Assembly: GCA_905221605.1 (NCBI GenBank)
Contig: CAJNDS010002152.1
Location: forward strand, 374,001 to 438,000
Direction: 5' to 3'
Source of the DNA: Symbiodinium natans
Taxonomy: Eukaryota; Sar; Dinophyceae; Suessiales; Symbiodiniaceae
Length of the DNA stretch: 64,000 nucleotides
Shown: positions 12,401-24,500 of the stretch, in pieces
Numbering within the stretch: the first letter of the stretch is position 1
Layout: every line of letters begins with the position of its first letter
Translations under genes and position numbers: made by a program
The notes under the pieces: model-generated
The model's input: the letters and a program-made list of their open reading frames with translations, nothing else
The model's database searches: none
Told to the model about the DNA's origin: nothing

Positions 12401-15400
12401 GGCATTTGGTAGATGACTTCGTTACCGGACGGTCAGCTGCAATGCTCATCATTTGGAATGTTGAGAAAAGGATACGTGGAGTGTGCTTTTCGGTTTGACC
12501 GTGACTCACGGTCGTTTCCGGACCAGTCTCTCTGTGGTCGCCAAGTGGGCGACTCACGACCTCGGCAGGCGCACGCGCGGCGCGACTGGCAGCGGCAGGC
12601 GAAGCCGTCGCAGCAAAGAACACTGATGGCACCGCCAACTCAACTCAGGTTTGGACGACAGTGAAGCACACGCAGCGTGTGGCCCGGCCTGCGACAGCGC
12701 GATGCGGCATCCGTGTGAGAGAGATGCAAAAGCGATGCAAATCAAGCACGCGCTCGTCACTGGCTGAGGGCAGCACGATGTCGCCAGCCTTGCGTGCCCA
12801 AGCCGTGCCTGCAGCAACGAATCCCACGCGGCAGCGTTAGCCCTGCTCGCAGGGGCAGGCAGCCGCGCGACATGCTGCTGTGAGAGGCAGCGCGGTTTCG
12901 TTCGAGGATTGCAGCGTGCGGACCAAACGAGCGGCTGCAAGCAGCGCTCGTGCTCGGTGAAAAGTGCTGGGGATTCTCCGACCGCAGCCGCGAGGACGCA
13001 AGTCACTGGGCTCCTGCGTGCGCCAGCTCGCGATGGCCTGCATGCGTGCGCCACCGTGCCGCCCCCAGGGCGACGCCATCAGGGGCACTGCTAAGCGGGC
13101 GGCCGCCCCAGGATAGCAACATGTAGCAACAGCATGGAGGCCTGCGCGGACGTGCCGTATGCCCCTCTCCTTAGGCAACGTCCCGGCGACGTCCCGGCGC
13201 AAGCCCCGCATGCCCAACCTGCAGATGGGCTTGCGGTGAAAGGGGCCTCCCCCCCCCCCCCCCGCCTACAACGGCGATGAATTCTAGCGCACATTGACAT
13301 CATCCACGACGCAACCCATGGCCTGCAGCGGGCGAGAGCTGGCAGATGAACCCTGCGGCTTCAGCGACCTCGAGAGCAAGGACTGTGAGGATGAACCGGC
13401 CTGATCGGCAGAGTTCAGGGTACGTGTGCTCCTTGGCCTGGCGAGCTACGCGGTGCAGGCGCGCGCACGAGGCTGGTGGCCGTCAAGCGGAGACAAGGGT
13501 GGCGTCAACGGCCAGCCGAGCACCTTCCAGAACGGCAGTCGGTTGGCGATGACCTCGATAAACTCGATACGATGCAGGGAAGACGAGGAAAGCACGTCTT
13601 GCCGGTTGCAAAACATTTTCCCAGGACGAGCATGCCACCCAACCTGCTGCCCGCACGTGGCCCGCAGCCTTGCCAGCTTCCGAGGACGGCTCGGGCGCGT
13701 CCGCCATGGTGCCGACCTGCAGCTGACGCAAGCACCGCACAAAGCTGGCGAAAAGCGCTCGGCAGGCGCCAGGCCGACGATGTGTCCCGCGTGACTCGCC
13801 ATGCATCAGACCGGGGATCATCGTCTTCCAACATGGATGCGAACGTGTGCCATGCGCCAGGCCTCACCAGTTTGGCGCGACACCTGCTTCCCATTCGAAG
13901 CATACCGGCCGGTGTTGAGACGCTCCCTCGCCCTCCCAGAAAACATGACGATGTATACAGGTCGTCACGGAACGCTACCCTTGCTGCGCGCCATTACTAT
14001 TAATGTCTCAGTCCGTGCAGTGCCAATGCCCGTCCGACAAGCGCGCAATGACAGCATGCTGGCAGCGATGGGTCTGACGGGTCTGACGGGTCTGGCTGCT
14101 GCGATAGCCAGGACGGCGGTTGATTGGCCAGGTTCGAGAGACACACATCGATGTTGTTCATGTTTGGCGGAGCGCACATTCCGGCGTTGCGACATGCATG
14201 TTCGCGCTGCGCTTGTCGTTCCCAAATGGCCCTAATGTGTGACGACTGGCGTATCCAGTTCCATTTTTTGCTCATGAGCAGTCCTGTGCGCGTGCGCATC
14301 CTGGATGCTTTTCCGGATGCCAGCCCACGCAAACGTGAACGCCAAAGCTGACCGCGCAATCCACGCTCCCGAGTACGGAGAGCTCTCTGCCGCACGCCAT
14401 GCAGGCCCTGCTTTGTCGACGCAGTAAACCCCCAAAAAAACACCTGTCGACCTCCTACGTCCGGCCCTGCTGTCCGATTCCTACCTCACGGTGAATGGCG
14501 GTGTCGTCACGGTCCCGTTGCATGGTGGCGTCCGAGGCATCGTGAGATCAGAGGCATCATCGTTGGCGATGTTTTGCCATGCACGGTCAACCGGAATGTG
14601 TGTTCGGCCATTCGCTCAGTCATTCGCTCTCACATACGATCGCCACCCGTCACCACCCGGCCCCACCAATAGTTGCGACGGCCTCTGAAATGGGTGGGGT
14701 GGTCGTGGCAAAGTTTTCCGATTGGTGTTAGACCACACTGAGCAAAGGGCAGCAAAACGGTTTTTTGGCTGGCTCTGGTCCCGGAAAGCTCCAAATGTAG
14801 CGAACAAGAGGCAACTGGAAATCAAGTCAAACGAAACAATAACATGCAGATCTACTCACGACTCGCATTTCGCCCTGGAATACACCTGGGAAAAGATTTT
14901 GGTTGCGGATGACGGCTTTGGACGCTCGACGGCAGCACGCATCTCTGCAAGTAGTGATGCTGGCACGTCACACATTCGCCCGACATTGTCCACACGGCGG
15001 TCCGGCGGTCGCGCTGGAGCAGTGCAGCACTGCATTGCCACGTTGTCCAATTCGACATAACAAGCTGACAACATCTCGTCTGCGAACGCAAAAAGAACGT
15101 GAAGCTCAACGTGGACCTGTGGCTTCCCAATCTTTCGACGGCAGCCCTCCATCACAACAAACAGTCACTTAATCATCTCAATTTGAGATGTTTCGACGGT
15201 CGACCAGTCATGGTCGCAGTCACGTGGCCGCCAACTGATGCGAGCCTACAACTCTCCAGAGAATGCTGGCGGGCACTCCTGTGCCTTCATCACGTGTGCA
15301 ATGCGTGAAACCGACACGCCAGTTCACATGGATCAAAGGGGCCACGGTAATATTAGTGCCATCCAGCGCACAGTCCAAAATTCTGTGATATTCTATCACT

Positions 15401-16030
15401 GGCATGACTTTTGTAAGGAGAACTCCTTGTGAGTACTTCGACGCTCAGCTTCCATGCTTTTAGCACATTCGGGCGTCTATGCTTTTTTGTAAATAAATAT
15501 AATTGTTGGCAAGGGAACAGCCGACACAGACTGAGATTCGGACACGACGACCCCATTGCCAATCAAATTTTTGCATGCCTTCATCAGACTGGCTTTTCAT
15601 GAAACATGCCTGCTGAAAGTCATTGCGCTGCGTGCACAGCAGTTAACCGTTGTGTCCTTGTTGATCATGCCACACGGCAACAGATGAAACGCGTACTTCT
15701 TGCCATCCTTTGTCTCGGGTTCGAAGCTTGAAGAATATGGGGTTTCAGGGCTTGATTGAAACAGCACCGCACGCCTTCCGTGAAGCGTGCGGGGATGAAC
15801 TGCGACGAATCTGATGTTTTCCAAGTGTCTACGATCAGGGTGTGGCCGGCGTTTGCACCGCCATTGAAACGGGCACACAGCTGCACATCCTGCCAATGAT
15901 GCCGACTTGCAGGCGTGGTCTCAACCAGCCGTGAACCCTCTTACAAACCCATGTTTGTCCCGGGCCTGCGCCAAAATATCCACTAGCTTGCCTTTGCCCT
16001 CATCACCCCATTGGGCGCCCAAGACAACAC
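1271..16030 (-). CDS. purA: Adenylosuccinate synthetase, multi-exon (5' end not found)
   Basis: Joins IMP and aspartate using GTP, the first committed step to AMP. Family signatures appear in order on the minus strand: [11 protein letters not shown] (exon 16030-15966, GC donor), [16 protein letters not shown] (15889 to about 15833), [13 protein letters not shown] (about 15725-15650), IGNGVVV (about 15560-15540), [16 protein letters not shown] (9115 to about 9036), [14 protein letters not shown] (8960 to about 8920), [15 protein letters not shown] (8747 to about 8692), [15 protein letters not shown] (about 3936-3858), [16 protein letters not shown] (3796-3751), [11 protein letters not shown] (2917 to about 2863), [15 protein letters not shown] (about 2796-2757), [16 protein letters not shown] (about 2706-2645), [18 protein letters not shown] (about 2340-2260), [18 protein letters not shown] (about 2075-1996), GWSEDISK (about 1665-1555), [14 protein letters not shown] (about 1505-1455), [10 protein letters not shown] (about 1390), stop at 1271. 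The P-loop-like Gly/Lys motif and the NAGHT motif are intact. Phases match across 3751/2917 and 15966/15889. One exon probably lies unseen in the 6.4-kb intron, and the start codon is upstream of 16030. Confidence 0.93.
3090..3578 (-). CDS. Unrecognised 162-aa membrane-type protein nested in a purA intron
   Basis: This open frame lies wholly inside the purA intron 3750-2918, on the same strand, and belongs to no part of PurA. It starts [18 protein letters not shown] and ends WRVPADEA. It has many aromatic and basic residues and one likely membrane segment near the C-terminus (around [17 protein letters not shown]). The frame stays open upstream to about 3650, so translation may start further 5' or an exon may join there. 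I do not recognise the family; the mix of basic N-terminus, aromatic-rich body and single hydrophobic helix would suit a small mitochondrial inner-membrane subunit, but that is only a guess. The sequence GGCTCAAG just upstream (about 3636-3643, minus strand) resembles the 3' end of the dinoflagellate spliced leader, but eight bases are weak evidence of a retroposed cDNA. Confidence 0.6.
   Translation of the reverse strand: MGLLDLSKRNLVAGRRFFAAQVPKTVEPPTQAYPLVYGRVEETVMSPYKGGPVYLWLRSTIVWLRRVPGRHWIRWLERNWDYQKMCMMGMPEIHIDPTKNRWRYYIDTSYYGGMLDKSHEDFYRYIMMYPAMAFFFHCVWCRIKDNDKDNFLAKWRVPADEA
4955..5225 (-). CDS. Coding-looking interval within a purA intron, unknown product
   Basis: The minus-strand frame reads smoothly for about 80 residues ([16 protein letters not shown], then [19 protein letters not shown], then [10 protein letters not shown]). 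It is charged, helix-like and coding in texture. It matches no segment of adenylosuccinate synthetase, yet lies between purA exons near 8.7 kb and 3.9 kb on the same strand. It could be an exon of a nested gene, a retroposed gene fragment or a lineage-specific insertion. I see no catalytic motif. Confidence 0.35.
7864..7940. repeat. Two tandem copies of a ~37-bp unit
   Basis: The phrase CTGCAATGGCAG followed by GGGCGTCGAGCTTCCC occurs twice in a row. It lies in a purA intron just before the telomere-like array. Confidence 0.7.
7989..8096 (+). repeat. Interstitial telomere-type array (TTTAGGG)~15
   Basis: Fifteen near-perfect heptamers read TTTAGGG on the plus strand. The array sits in the purA intron between exons near 8.7 kb and 3.9 kb, so it is internal and not a chromosome end. 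The heptamer is the plant/dinoflagellate telomere type. Confidence 0.95.
9371..9428. repeat. (AC)n microsatellite
   Basis: ACACAC run with a few interruptions. Predicted proteins of poly-VCVC type here are artefacts of the repeat. Confidence 0.9.
10656..10862. repeat. Imperfect tandem repeats with T-runs and GCCGTGGCTGTGG
   Basis: Three related blocks each combine a T-tract (for example GTGTTTTTTGTTCCTGGCC) with GCCGTGGCTGTGG-like ends. The phrase CAGGGCTAGGCAAAAAATAAA also recurs as CAGGGCTAAGCAAAAAACAAA. It lies in the large purA intron and is probably a decayed mobile or minisatellite unit. Confidence 0.6.
10905..11870. repeat. Degenerate ~110-150 bp tandem repeats
   Basis: Recurring phrases include AAGCAAGCTTGCGCGGCT or GAAGGAAGCTTTGCACGGCT, GGGGGG-rich joins, CATTTGCAAATACAACGCTC or ATTTGCAAACTCAATGCTC, and TTCATATGCTTTG. 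They appear several times in the same order with heavy divergence. No coding sequence is supported here. Confidence 0.6.
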
Positions 16031-16039
16031 CTGCGCAAA

Positions 16040-18190
16040 TGACAAGGTGTTAATGCGACCGGCGGTTGAAAACTTCAAGCAAGTCACAAAATGGCGAATT
16101 CTCGCCACAAGGATCGTGGGCCATTCAACCTGAAGAATGTCGCACTCCAGCAACTCATAACAACTCATGACAGCCACCTGAGCTCGCAACCTTCAGCGGT
16201 GTTTCCATCGGCCACCGTTGTCTTTTTTGGGACCAAAATAAACAAATCAACAAAATGCGACAACTTCACAACGTTTTTTGGCACAACGAGACCCGTTCAT
16301 GCTTACAGCGACCATGAAGTTCTCAAACCAACCATTTGGGTTCAGGCACCAGAATCAAAACACATCACAAGCCGCAATACATCTTGCTTTCCATCGCGTT
16401 GTCACACCTCCCGCCCACCTGATGCTCTTCGTATGCTTCCATGGTGTAACATCCCAAGGCCCTGCAAAGGATTACGAGTGTTTCAATCCTACCGACAAGA
16501 TGTGCACAAGGACAGAAATACATGGTAGCGAGGGCACACAAACACAATGCGAACTTGAGTACCACCAAAACCTGATGATTCATAACGACTCACCCCCTCT
16601 AGAAGCGCTAGCATCGGGAGGCGTGCGCTTCTGGAGCCTCAACAATGAAAGTTTTGCTTCACTCGGACCTGATCTTCAGGTTTAATGCCTCGCAGCATCA
16701 GAAATAAGAAACCTCAAACCAAAAACACATGATCTTTACGGCCTCCCGAGATCGAACGGAGCACCAATTTTGGAAGGTGCGAGGGGGGGGCGGGGGCATT
16801 GCATAGGCCATGTGCGCACCAGAATGGAAGGAAACCCGACCTTTCTAAACGCTGGCATGTTGACATGTCATACGATTATTGCCTGAAATTGGCATCCACT
16901 GCCAATGCTCATGTCATCTGCCGGTCCTCAAGTGCGTGACAAGCAACACACTGCGACGCCGCAAGAGACTCCGTCAAGTGAGTTTGCAAGTTTTTCTCTC
17001 AATGTCAAAGTCTATGCTAGTGAAGCAAACATGGAAGTTTTTGATTGGAAAGTTGGCGGATTCGTGTCAAGAACTGATATTTCAGTGGCAAGAGCAAATA
17101 TCGCAGGGAGCAGGCTGAGTTCGACATCTACGAAGTTCATGTTCATGGATGCAGCACTTGACAAACGGTAACGTGAGTGTTGTGGCCATCCCCACAACGA
17201 GAAACCCAGCCGCCGATGCAGGGACTAAAACGCAACTGCAAGACGATTGCCAACGCTGTGAAAAATGGGTTAAGTAAGTTAATTGGTGGTGGGGGACATC
17301 CACTTGGAAGCCATGGCCCAGGCGGGAAGCAATCAACCAAAGCTCATATCAACAAAACACTGAGGATGGCGCACATGGTTCTGGTGATGCAACTTCAAGG
17401 ATGTGCAGTGGAGGATGGAACGAGCACAAGCTCTTTCATCGAGAATGCCATGACAACGTTCTGACATACACCATTTCTACGATCATGCGCTTCGCAATGA
17501 TTCACTTGGTTCTCGGAGTTCGACCGATAATCACACTTGAGATCACGGGAGGTGGTCAGTGCAAACATGAAGGATGCGCCACGTGGGCGACATGAAGGAT
17601 GCGCCACGTGGGCGCAATCGGACCAGATGAGTCGAAGCCTGATCTAATCAAATCACTGGACGCGATGAAGAGGACGAGCGAGATAACAGCAAGCTGTTCT
17701 ATGGAGTATGAAGTTCCGGAGGGGATGAAATCCAGATCATTGAGATGATCATCTGAGGATGCTGAAGATGATGTGAAAGCAGGTGAAAACTTCGTGCCTG
17801 AGGAGTCATCAAGCACGGCTAAAGCTTTGTTTCCAGTCCCGGGACAGGTTCACACCGTGAGACAACACAGGGATCTTCATCAGCTTTGATTGCATGCCAA
17901 CATGGAGTTCAGCATCAAGGAACTCAGTACATCCTGGAAGTTCCACCACAAAATCTGCTGAATCAGCACAGCATCTTCACCGCAGCGTTCAAGTGTGGAT
18001 CAATGGAACTGGATGTGCTTCTCATCGTGCCACTTGTGGCACTTACAGGGCATCAACCAAATCCCGCCAACCATCGCAATTAGCACTTGGACGAGGCAAC
18101 AACTCGAACGCGAAGAGGATTTCGAGAGAAGATGGAAATGGAGAAAATCATTGGCAGTTGGCGCAGATTGCATGCACAGTTCCCACAGTC
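16040..18190. other. No confident gene (purA 5' flank)
   Basis: Only short frames on both strands, none with a recognisable domain. The purA start exon and promoter should lie here or beyond on the minus strand, but I cannot identify them. A 20-bp phrase with ATGAAGGATGCGCCACGTGG is repeated at about 17567 and 17592. Confidence 0.5.
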
Positions 18191-18197
18191 GGACAAT

Positions 18198-18810
18198 GAG
18201 GACGACGACGACGACGACGACCACGACGACGACGACGACGACCACCACGACGACCACGACGACCACGACCACCACGACCACCACGACCACCACGACCACC
18301 ACGACCACCACGACCACCACGACCACCACGACCACCACGACCACCACGACCACCACGACCACCACGACCACCACGACCACCACGACCACCACGACCACCA
18401 CGACCACCACGACCACCACTACCACCACTACCACCACTACCACCACTACCACCACTACCACCACTACCACCACTACCACCACTACCACCACTACCACCAC
18501 GACCACCACTACCACCACGACCACCACGACCACCACGACCACCACGACCACCACGACCACCACGACCACCACGACCACCACGACCACCACGACCACCACG
18601 ACCACCACGACCACCACGACCACCACGACCACCACGACCACCACGACCACCACGACCACCACGACGACCACCACGACGACCACCACCACGACCACCACGA
18701 CGACCACCACGACGACCACCACGACGACCACCACGACGACCACCACGACCACCACGACGACCACCACGACGACCACCACGACGACCACCACGACGACCAC
18801 CACGACGACC

Positions 18811-18857
<47 letters not shown>

Positions 18858-18889
18858 AACCGATCACGACCACGACCACGACCACGACC

Positions 18890-18966
<77 letters not shown>
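18198..18966. repeat. Large (GAC/CAC) trinucleotide array
   Basis: About 770 bp built of GAC, CAC and TAC triplets with internal higher-order patterns: blocks of CACGAC 6-mers, a block with TACCAC, blocks with CACGACGAC, and a pure GAC tail. All six frames stay open, giving poly-Thr, Asp-His, Val, Arg-Gly and Trp-Ser frames that are artefacts. Confidence 0.97.
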
Positions 18967-18967
<1 letters not shown>

Positions 18968-18988
18968 TAATAATAATAATAAATAATA

Positions 18989-19052
<64 letters not shown>
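18967..19052. repeat. (AAT)n microsatellite
   Basis: AAT triplet array immediately following the GAC array with no unique spacer; two short interruptions near its start. Confidence 0.95.
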
Positions 19053-19053
<1 letters not shown>

Positions 19054-19055
19054 TA

Positions 19056-19063
19056 AGTAAGTA

Positions 19064-19094
<31 letters not shown>

Positions 19095-19095
19095 C

Positions 19096-19148
<53 letters not shown>

Positions 19149-19183
19149 GAGTAGTAGTAGTAGTAGTAGTAGTATTAGAGTAT

Positions 19184-19270
<87 letters not shown>

Positions 19271-19281
19271 CAATAGTAGTA
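19056..19281. repeat. (AGT)n microsatellite
   Basis: AGT triplets with scattered variants such as CAGT, AGG and ATT. It is the third successive triplet type in the same run. Confidence 0.95.
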
Positions 19282-19628
19282 GGCTTGCCCCCCCTGGTGC
19301 GACGGACAAAACACACTTTTTTACGTTTTTTTTTTTTTTTTGCAGAAACGCGCGTTTCGCTTGGGTTTTTGATAGGACTTTTGAAAATGTGCACAAACGC
19401 ATTATAAAAGTGTCGTTTTAGAAGCTTGTTTTTTAAACATCGCGTTTTCGACGAAAAAATGCTGTAAATACCAGCATTCGCGCTCCAAATTTTCTAGAAA
19501 TTTAGTGTGTTTTTTTGCGTCTCCAAAACAACACTGATTTTTCAGCCTCGATTTTGCCGAACGCGTGTTTGTCCTTTTCTGTCTTCTGCGGCCGGAAATG
19601 TTGTAAACCATGCCGAGCAAATTAACTG

Positions 19629-20010
19629 CGCGACGCATCCTATCTTTTGCGGGGCGGGGTGGGGGGGTGGGGGGGTGGGGGGGGGGGGTTAATTAGTTTG
19701 TTGCCCGTGCGTGCGAAAGGTCAGAGCATCCATGTCCGCGCCATCATACTGTCCGCGTCACCAGTGCGTGCGAACGGCCACAGCATCTATGTCCGCACCA
19801 TGATAACGTCCGTTTTACCAGTGCGTGCGAATGGCCAGAGATCCATGTCCGCACCATTGGAACCAGAATATATGTTGTTACATTCGCCGAAAATGCCGTA
19901 AATTCCAGCATTTTCGTGCTCTATGAAGAGGACAGGCGCACCACGCAGCGCAAATTTCCGCGCGACGCATCCTATCTTTTGCGGGGTGGGGTGGGGGGGT
20001 GGGGTAATTA
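19629..20010. repeat. 57-bp minisatellite bracketed by a duplicated GC-rich segment
   Basis: Three copies of a unit containing GTGCGTGCGAA and ATGTCCGCACCAT lie at about 19702-19858. The segment CGCGACGCATCCTATCTTTT, followed by a G-rich tract, occurs at 19629 and again at about 19961, so the minisatellite sits between two direct copies. Confidence 0.75.
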
Positions 20011-20261
20011 CGTTTCAGATAGGCGAACATTGTGTGTTACCCGTGCATGCGAACAGGGTCTAGGGTATAGAGTGTAGGGTCTAGGGTAGATAGAGTTGAG
20101 GGGAAGGGTTCCACGTGCCTGCTGGGCTTACAGTTTAGGTCTGAGACCTTCTTCTCACACGAAGTGCTGCTGCAACGAACAGCATGACGTATTCTTCGGG
20201 TTGATGCGTTCATCTTGACGAGTCCAACGGCATCCGTCGCTCTGGGGGGGGGGAAAAGGTA

Positions 20262-20276
20262 GCAGTAGTAATAATT

Positions 20277-20337
<61 letters not shown>

Positions 20338-20379
20338 GAGTAGCAGCAGTAGTAGCAGTAGTAGTAGTAGTAGAAGTAA

Positions 20380-20429
<50 letters not shown>

Positions 20430-20433
20430 AAAA

Positions 20434-20525
<92 letters not shown>

Positions 20526-20552
20526 CTAGTAGTGGTAGCAGTAATATAGGAA

Positions 20553-20617
<65 letters not shown>

Positions 20618-20652
20618 ATAGTAGTAGTAATAGTAGTAGTAGTAATAGTAGC

Positions 20653-20701
<49 letters not shown>

Positions 20702-20712
20702 ATAGTAGTGGC

Positions 20713-20747
<35 letters not shown>

Positions 20748-20759
20748 AAGTAATAGTAA

Positions 20760-20848
<89 letters not shown>

Positions 20849-20862
20849 ATAGTAGTAGTAGT
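20262..20862. repeat. Second (AGT)n array, ~600 bp
   Basis: AGT triplets with point variants (AAT, AGC, AGG). They decay into ATA/ATC-rich triplets up to about 21010. The long poly-Leu and poly-Thr frames here are repeat artefacts. Confidence 0.95.
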
Positions 20863-21014
20863 CATACTAATGTCATACTAATAGTCATAATGGTAGTACT
20901 TATACTAATAATCGTAATAGTAGTAATAGGAGTAGTAATCATAGTAGTAGTAGTAGTAGTAGTTGCAGTAGTAGTAGTCGTAATAGTATTAGTAGTAGTA
21001 GTAGTGATAGCGCG

Positions 21015-21125
21015 CCCCCAGGCGGGGGGGGGAGTGGGGGGGGGGGTGGAGGGGGTGGGGGGGGTGGCGGGTGGGGGGGCGGTGGGCGGTGGGCGGTGGG
21101 GGGGAGGGGGGGGTGGGGGGGGGAT
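21015..21125 (+). repeat. G-rich tract, potential G-quadruplex
   Basis: About 110 bp almost entirely of G-runs separated by single T, C or A bases on the plus strand. Many runs of three or more G could form stacked quadruplexes. Confidence 0.8.
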
Positions 21126-21435
21126 AAGAACATATTTGGGAGCAGGTAGATGCGCATACCGGGGAGACATTTGAAAATTGCTGCAAAGGCGGTTGGCATC
21201 TGCTGCTATCTCAAGCAGCTGGTGTACTGTGTGTGGCGGTCAGTCCTTGGGACATGTTCATGCTGCTTCGCGTCCAAACAGCATGTTGTTTCTTTTTTCT
21301 GAAGTGGTAAGCTTTTTGCAGAGCGGTGCGTGCGGAGGGAGTAATCAGGAGCAGTGGAAAGACTTCGCAGCTTGTACTTGGTGTGGCACTGTTTTGCGTG
21401 TTCTGTGTTGGCGGGACCTAGGGAACTAGCACCTG

Positions 21436-21530
21436 GGATGTTCCCCCTTTTACCAGCAGTTCTTAATAGGGATTCTAGTACCTTATAATTCTAATAAAGG
21501 ACTGGTAGTATGAGGGAAGGCATCCCAAAC
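21436..21530. mobile_element. Hairpin/MITE-like element, family A copy 1
   Basis: The left arm CTGGGATGTTCCCCCTTTTA and right arm containing TGAGGGAAGGCATCCCAA are imperfect inverted repeats around an AT-rich middle that includes AAAGGACTGGTAGTAT. A second copy with the same arms and the same AAAGGACTG(G/T)TAGTAT phrase lies at 52258-52367. Confidence 0.65.
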
Positions 21531-24500
21531 TGGTGCCCTCCCTGCGCAAAATGCGAAGGCTCACAAGCAGAAGATGCTGGACCTCACGGACGGTCTTTGC
21601 AAAGCCCAAGCTATTGGGCCGTTGACCAGTGTCGTACACCACCTGAACCCCGTCCACAGCCCAAGCTTTTACATTTGATGTTGGGCTTAAGGTTTCAAGC
21701 TGCTCAAGCTTGCATCGGGTCTTGCCCTGCTAAAAGTACCTTGCAGGCAAGCTGTAATCCGCTTCCGCGGGTGGGCTTCGATCTGCGCAGAAATTGCTTT
21801 AGCCTCAAAGCTTGCCACAATACAGCCGATTACCCACGGTAATAAAAGACCATGGCGCACTAAACAGAAGTTATTGGTTAGAAAAAATTTTAACATGCGT
21901 GTCAATTTTTAAAAAAGCAAACTAACTGGAGGCGAGCTGCAGCTGAGCGTGGTGCTTTAGGGCTGGACCCATTAACATTTTCAGAGAAGAAGGGCAGGGA
22001 TTTCAGATGCCTGTTGCAATTGACACGCTTCAAGAAGCGTGCCAAATCACTTGGTTCACGTTTGTCTTTCATGGCCGGGATTGAATCGGAGTCAGTCTTA
22101 TGTCTTAAAGACAGTTTATTATTCAGAATGCTAAGCCTTCCACCAAGTGCGTCTAGTCTGCGTGCAGCAGCACGGCGCCTTCACATGCGTTCAGCAGCAG
22201 AGGCAATGCCGTCCAATAATTCTCCAAGCAAAAAGTTTGTACAATGCTCTAAAGCCAAGCTCCGCTTCCATAAGTTTCAAAGGTCACTTTCTGTGCAATT
22301 ATCAAACTGTATGTAAACTACCAAGTTTAGGGTTTGGAGCTGGTTTAGGGTTTAGAGTTTTGGGTTCCACACTTTAAGTGGCCTTTTGACGCATAAGTGT
22401 ACCAATCTCCCGGTGTCTACAAGGCTTCCACTGTCCACAAAAAATCAAAGCTTGTAGCGTTCATGGCTGGAGGGCTGCCGCCTCCAATTGATGTTCTTAG
22501 ATTAGGCCCCAAACCCACAGTATTTGCCCTTCAAGTCAAATGCATCAGTGCAAGCGTATCCTTTCACCACTACTCCGTGCTTCACCTCCAGCAGCGCTCT
22601 TTTAAAAGACCAATTTTTCAACATTCTAAATGCATTGTATTTTTTAATTTCTTCTCTTCCCAACAAAAATCTGCTACCAGCTGTAATAACAGCTTAGAAC
22701 ACATTGCATGCACTGTTTACATGTCCAGCACCCCTCCAACGATTTGAGATGCTTACAGAAGCTTGAGCAGCATTGTCTTGTGAATACTTTATGTTCCCTT
22801 GAACGCCATTACCTCCGCTGCTGCAAACAGATGCAAACACTTTACTCTTCTTTTAGCCCCCTTACTTACAGCAGCTTGCAAGGCATTACCTCTGCTGTGA
22901 ACGCATGCAAACAGTGTACCCCTTTCATCTTCATCTTTCCACAGCAACTTGGACTGCATTGCCTTGCTGTATGCATGCGGAATGTAAACTTGTCACAGCA
23001 CGCCTCTTTTTATCTTTATCTTTGAATTTAGTGCGGTCAAGCCATTGAACAGCATGTGTTTGGACCCTAAACTCTAAACCAAAACCCAACCCTACCCTGG
23101 ATCCAGACCAAGACTTCCTAGCAATTGGTTGCCATTCTGGTGATTGCGACGCAAGGCCTTTACTTTCTGTCTTATCAGAGCACAAGAAGCCTTTGGAACA
23201 CACGGTTGAACATGCCAAGAAGAGAGAAACAGATTGAAGGACGCGAGCAGCTTCTTGCCCAACTTGTTTTTTTTGTTTGTAATGTCTTGTTGTTGGGTGT
23301 CCCTCTGAAACTGCCAACGCAGCAACCCAGCGGAGTATACTTTGCATTTTTTCGCGGGAGAGATGTTGGCCATTTCTTTGGGGCTTGGCTTTTTTGCCGC
23401 GCCGCAAGGCATGTCACATGTCTATAGAGGCCAGCAGGACGATGCACAGCTGCTAAAGCTTTCTAGAATCCCAGAAAAGAAGTTTAAAAGCTTGCTGAAA
23501 ATTGAAATCAAGCACACGGAGGCATGGAATTTTGGAACACCACCACCTTTGCTTTTTTTACAGCTTGGACAGCTGTGTTTGTGTGGCAGTGGAAACCTTT
23601 TCACAGCATCTCAGACCCTTAGCTGTCGCCATGCAGGTATGTGCACCAAAAAAAATGAAGCAAGCACTGTGCTCACTTAGCAAGCTTGAGCTGCATCAGC
23701 GGGCATTGCTGTTGGTCAGAACATCCGTCGCCTGTCTGGCTCAGAAGCTTTGTAGGCGATTGAAGCCAGGCACTCTCGCAGGAGGCTGAGCATTTAGAGC
23801 ATTTTTGCAAGCGGCCTTACTTGCTTGATGTTCTCTGGGTTGCTAACCTGCTCGCCTTGGCTCTGCTCAGGTGATGCCAATCTTGCCTTTGCTTGTCAGC
23901 AGCAGAATCTCAATGTTGAGGTGGAGGGGTTGAGCCAGAGCTTAAGAGATTGAGACTTCAGGTCTTCCAGTTTAAAGGGTTTTGGAGTTTAGTTTAGGGC
24001 ATGCATCTCACTCTCAGGCTCAAGATGTGGCAGCCCGCGGTCGAGGTGAAGAATGAGAAGGCGGGCAGATATCTTTACTATGTTGTGCCTTAGGTTTCGG
24101 ACGGGCTTAAATTAAACCAATCGGGTCCCTGCTTCGGCTCTTATCAAACTTCACCTTATCCCACCCCAGAGTAGGTACAGGGGAACAACAAAACCCTTTT
24201 CTTCTCCGGTTTGCTCCTCGCCCATCACTCGTATCCCGCTCCAGAGTATCCCCAGAGTGTCACAGCACAACCCCAAGAAATTCCAATTCTGTAGGGCGGG
24301 GATGCTTGAAGTAAAATAGTGTTGTCGTGCTGATCTGGTAACAATGACTCGCCTGGCACCTTGAGCGCGTGCAGTTGATCACTGGCTTGTGGAAGGAGAA
24401 CTTGAGGGCATCGAGAGACAAGAAGCTTATTGGTGATTCGTTCATGTTCTTAGTAGGGCGCTCGGGATTGCGTCCGTCCTCACATGTCATTCTGGAAATA

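Larger units (their letters stand above)
9116..15539. other. 6.4-kb purA intron or intron plus a missed small exon
   Basis: This lies between purA exons coding IGNGVVV and [13 protein letters not shown]. It holds (AC)n at 9371-9428, degenerate repeats at 10.65-11.87 kb, and a GC-richer stretch at about 12.5-14.45 kb with overlapping frames on both strands but no recognisable domain. A short exon for the segment before SDR-AH is expected here but I could not pinpoint it. Confidence 0.6.

Noticed and set aside
12554-14443. Overlapping 100-175-codon frames on both strands
   Set aside because: GC-rich sequence keeps all frames open; no domain, and it sits inside the large purA intron.
14488-14540. 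Plus-strand [14 protein letters not shown] read as part of a PurA-like IGNGVV motif
   Set aside because: Wrong strand and no flanking PurA similarity; the real IGNGVVV lies on the minus strand at about 15550.
17995-19056. 353-codon poly-Thr/Asp frame and its five sister frames
   Set aside because: They are pure translations of triplet arrays that stay open in all frames.
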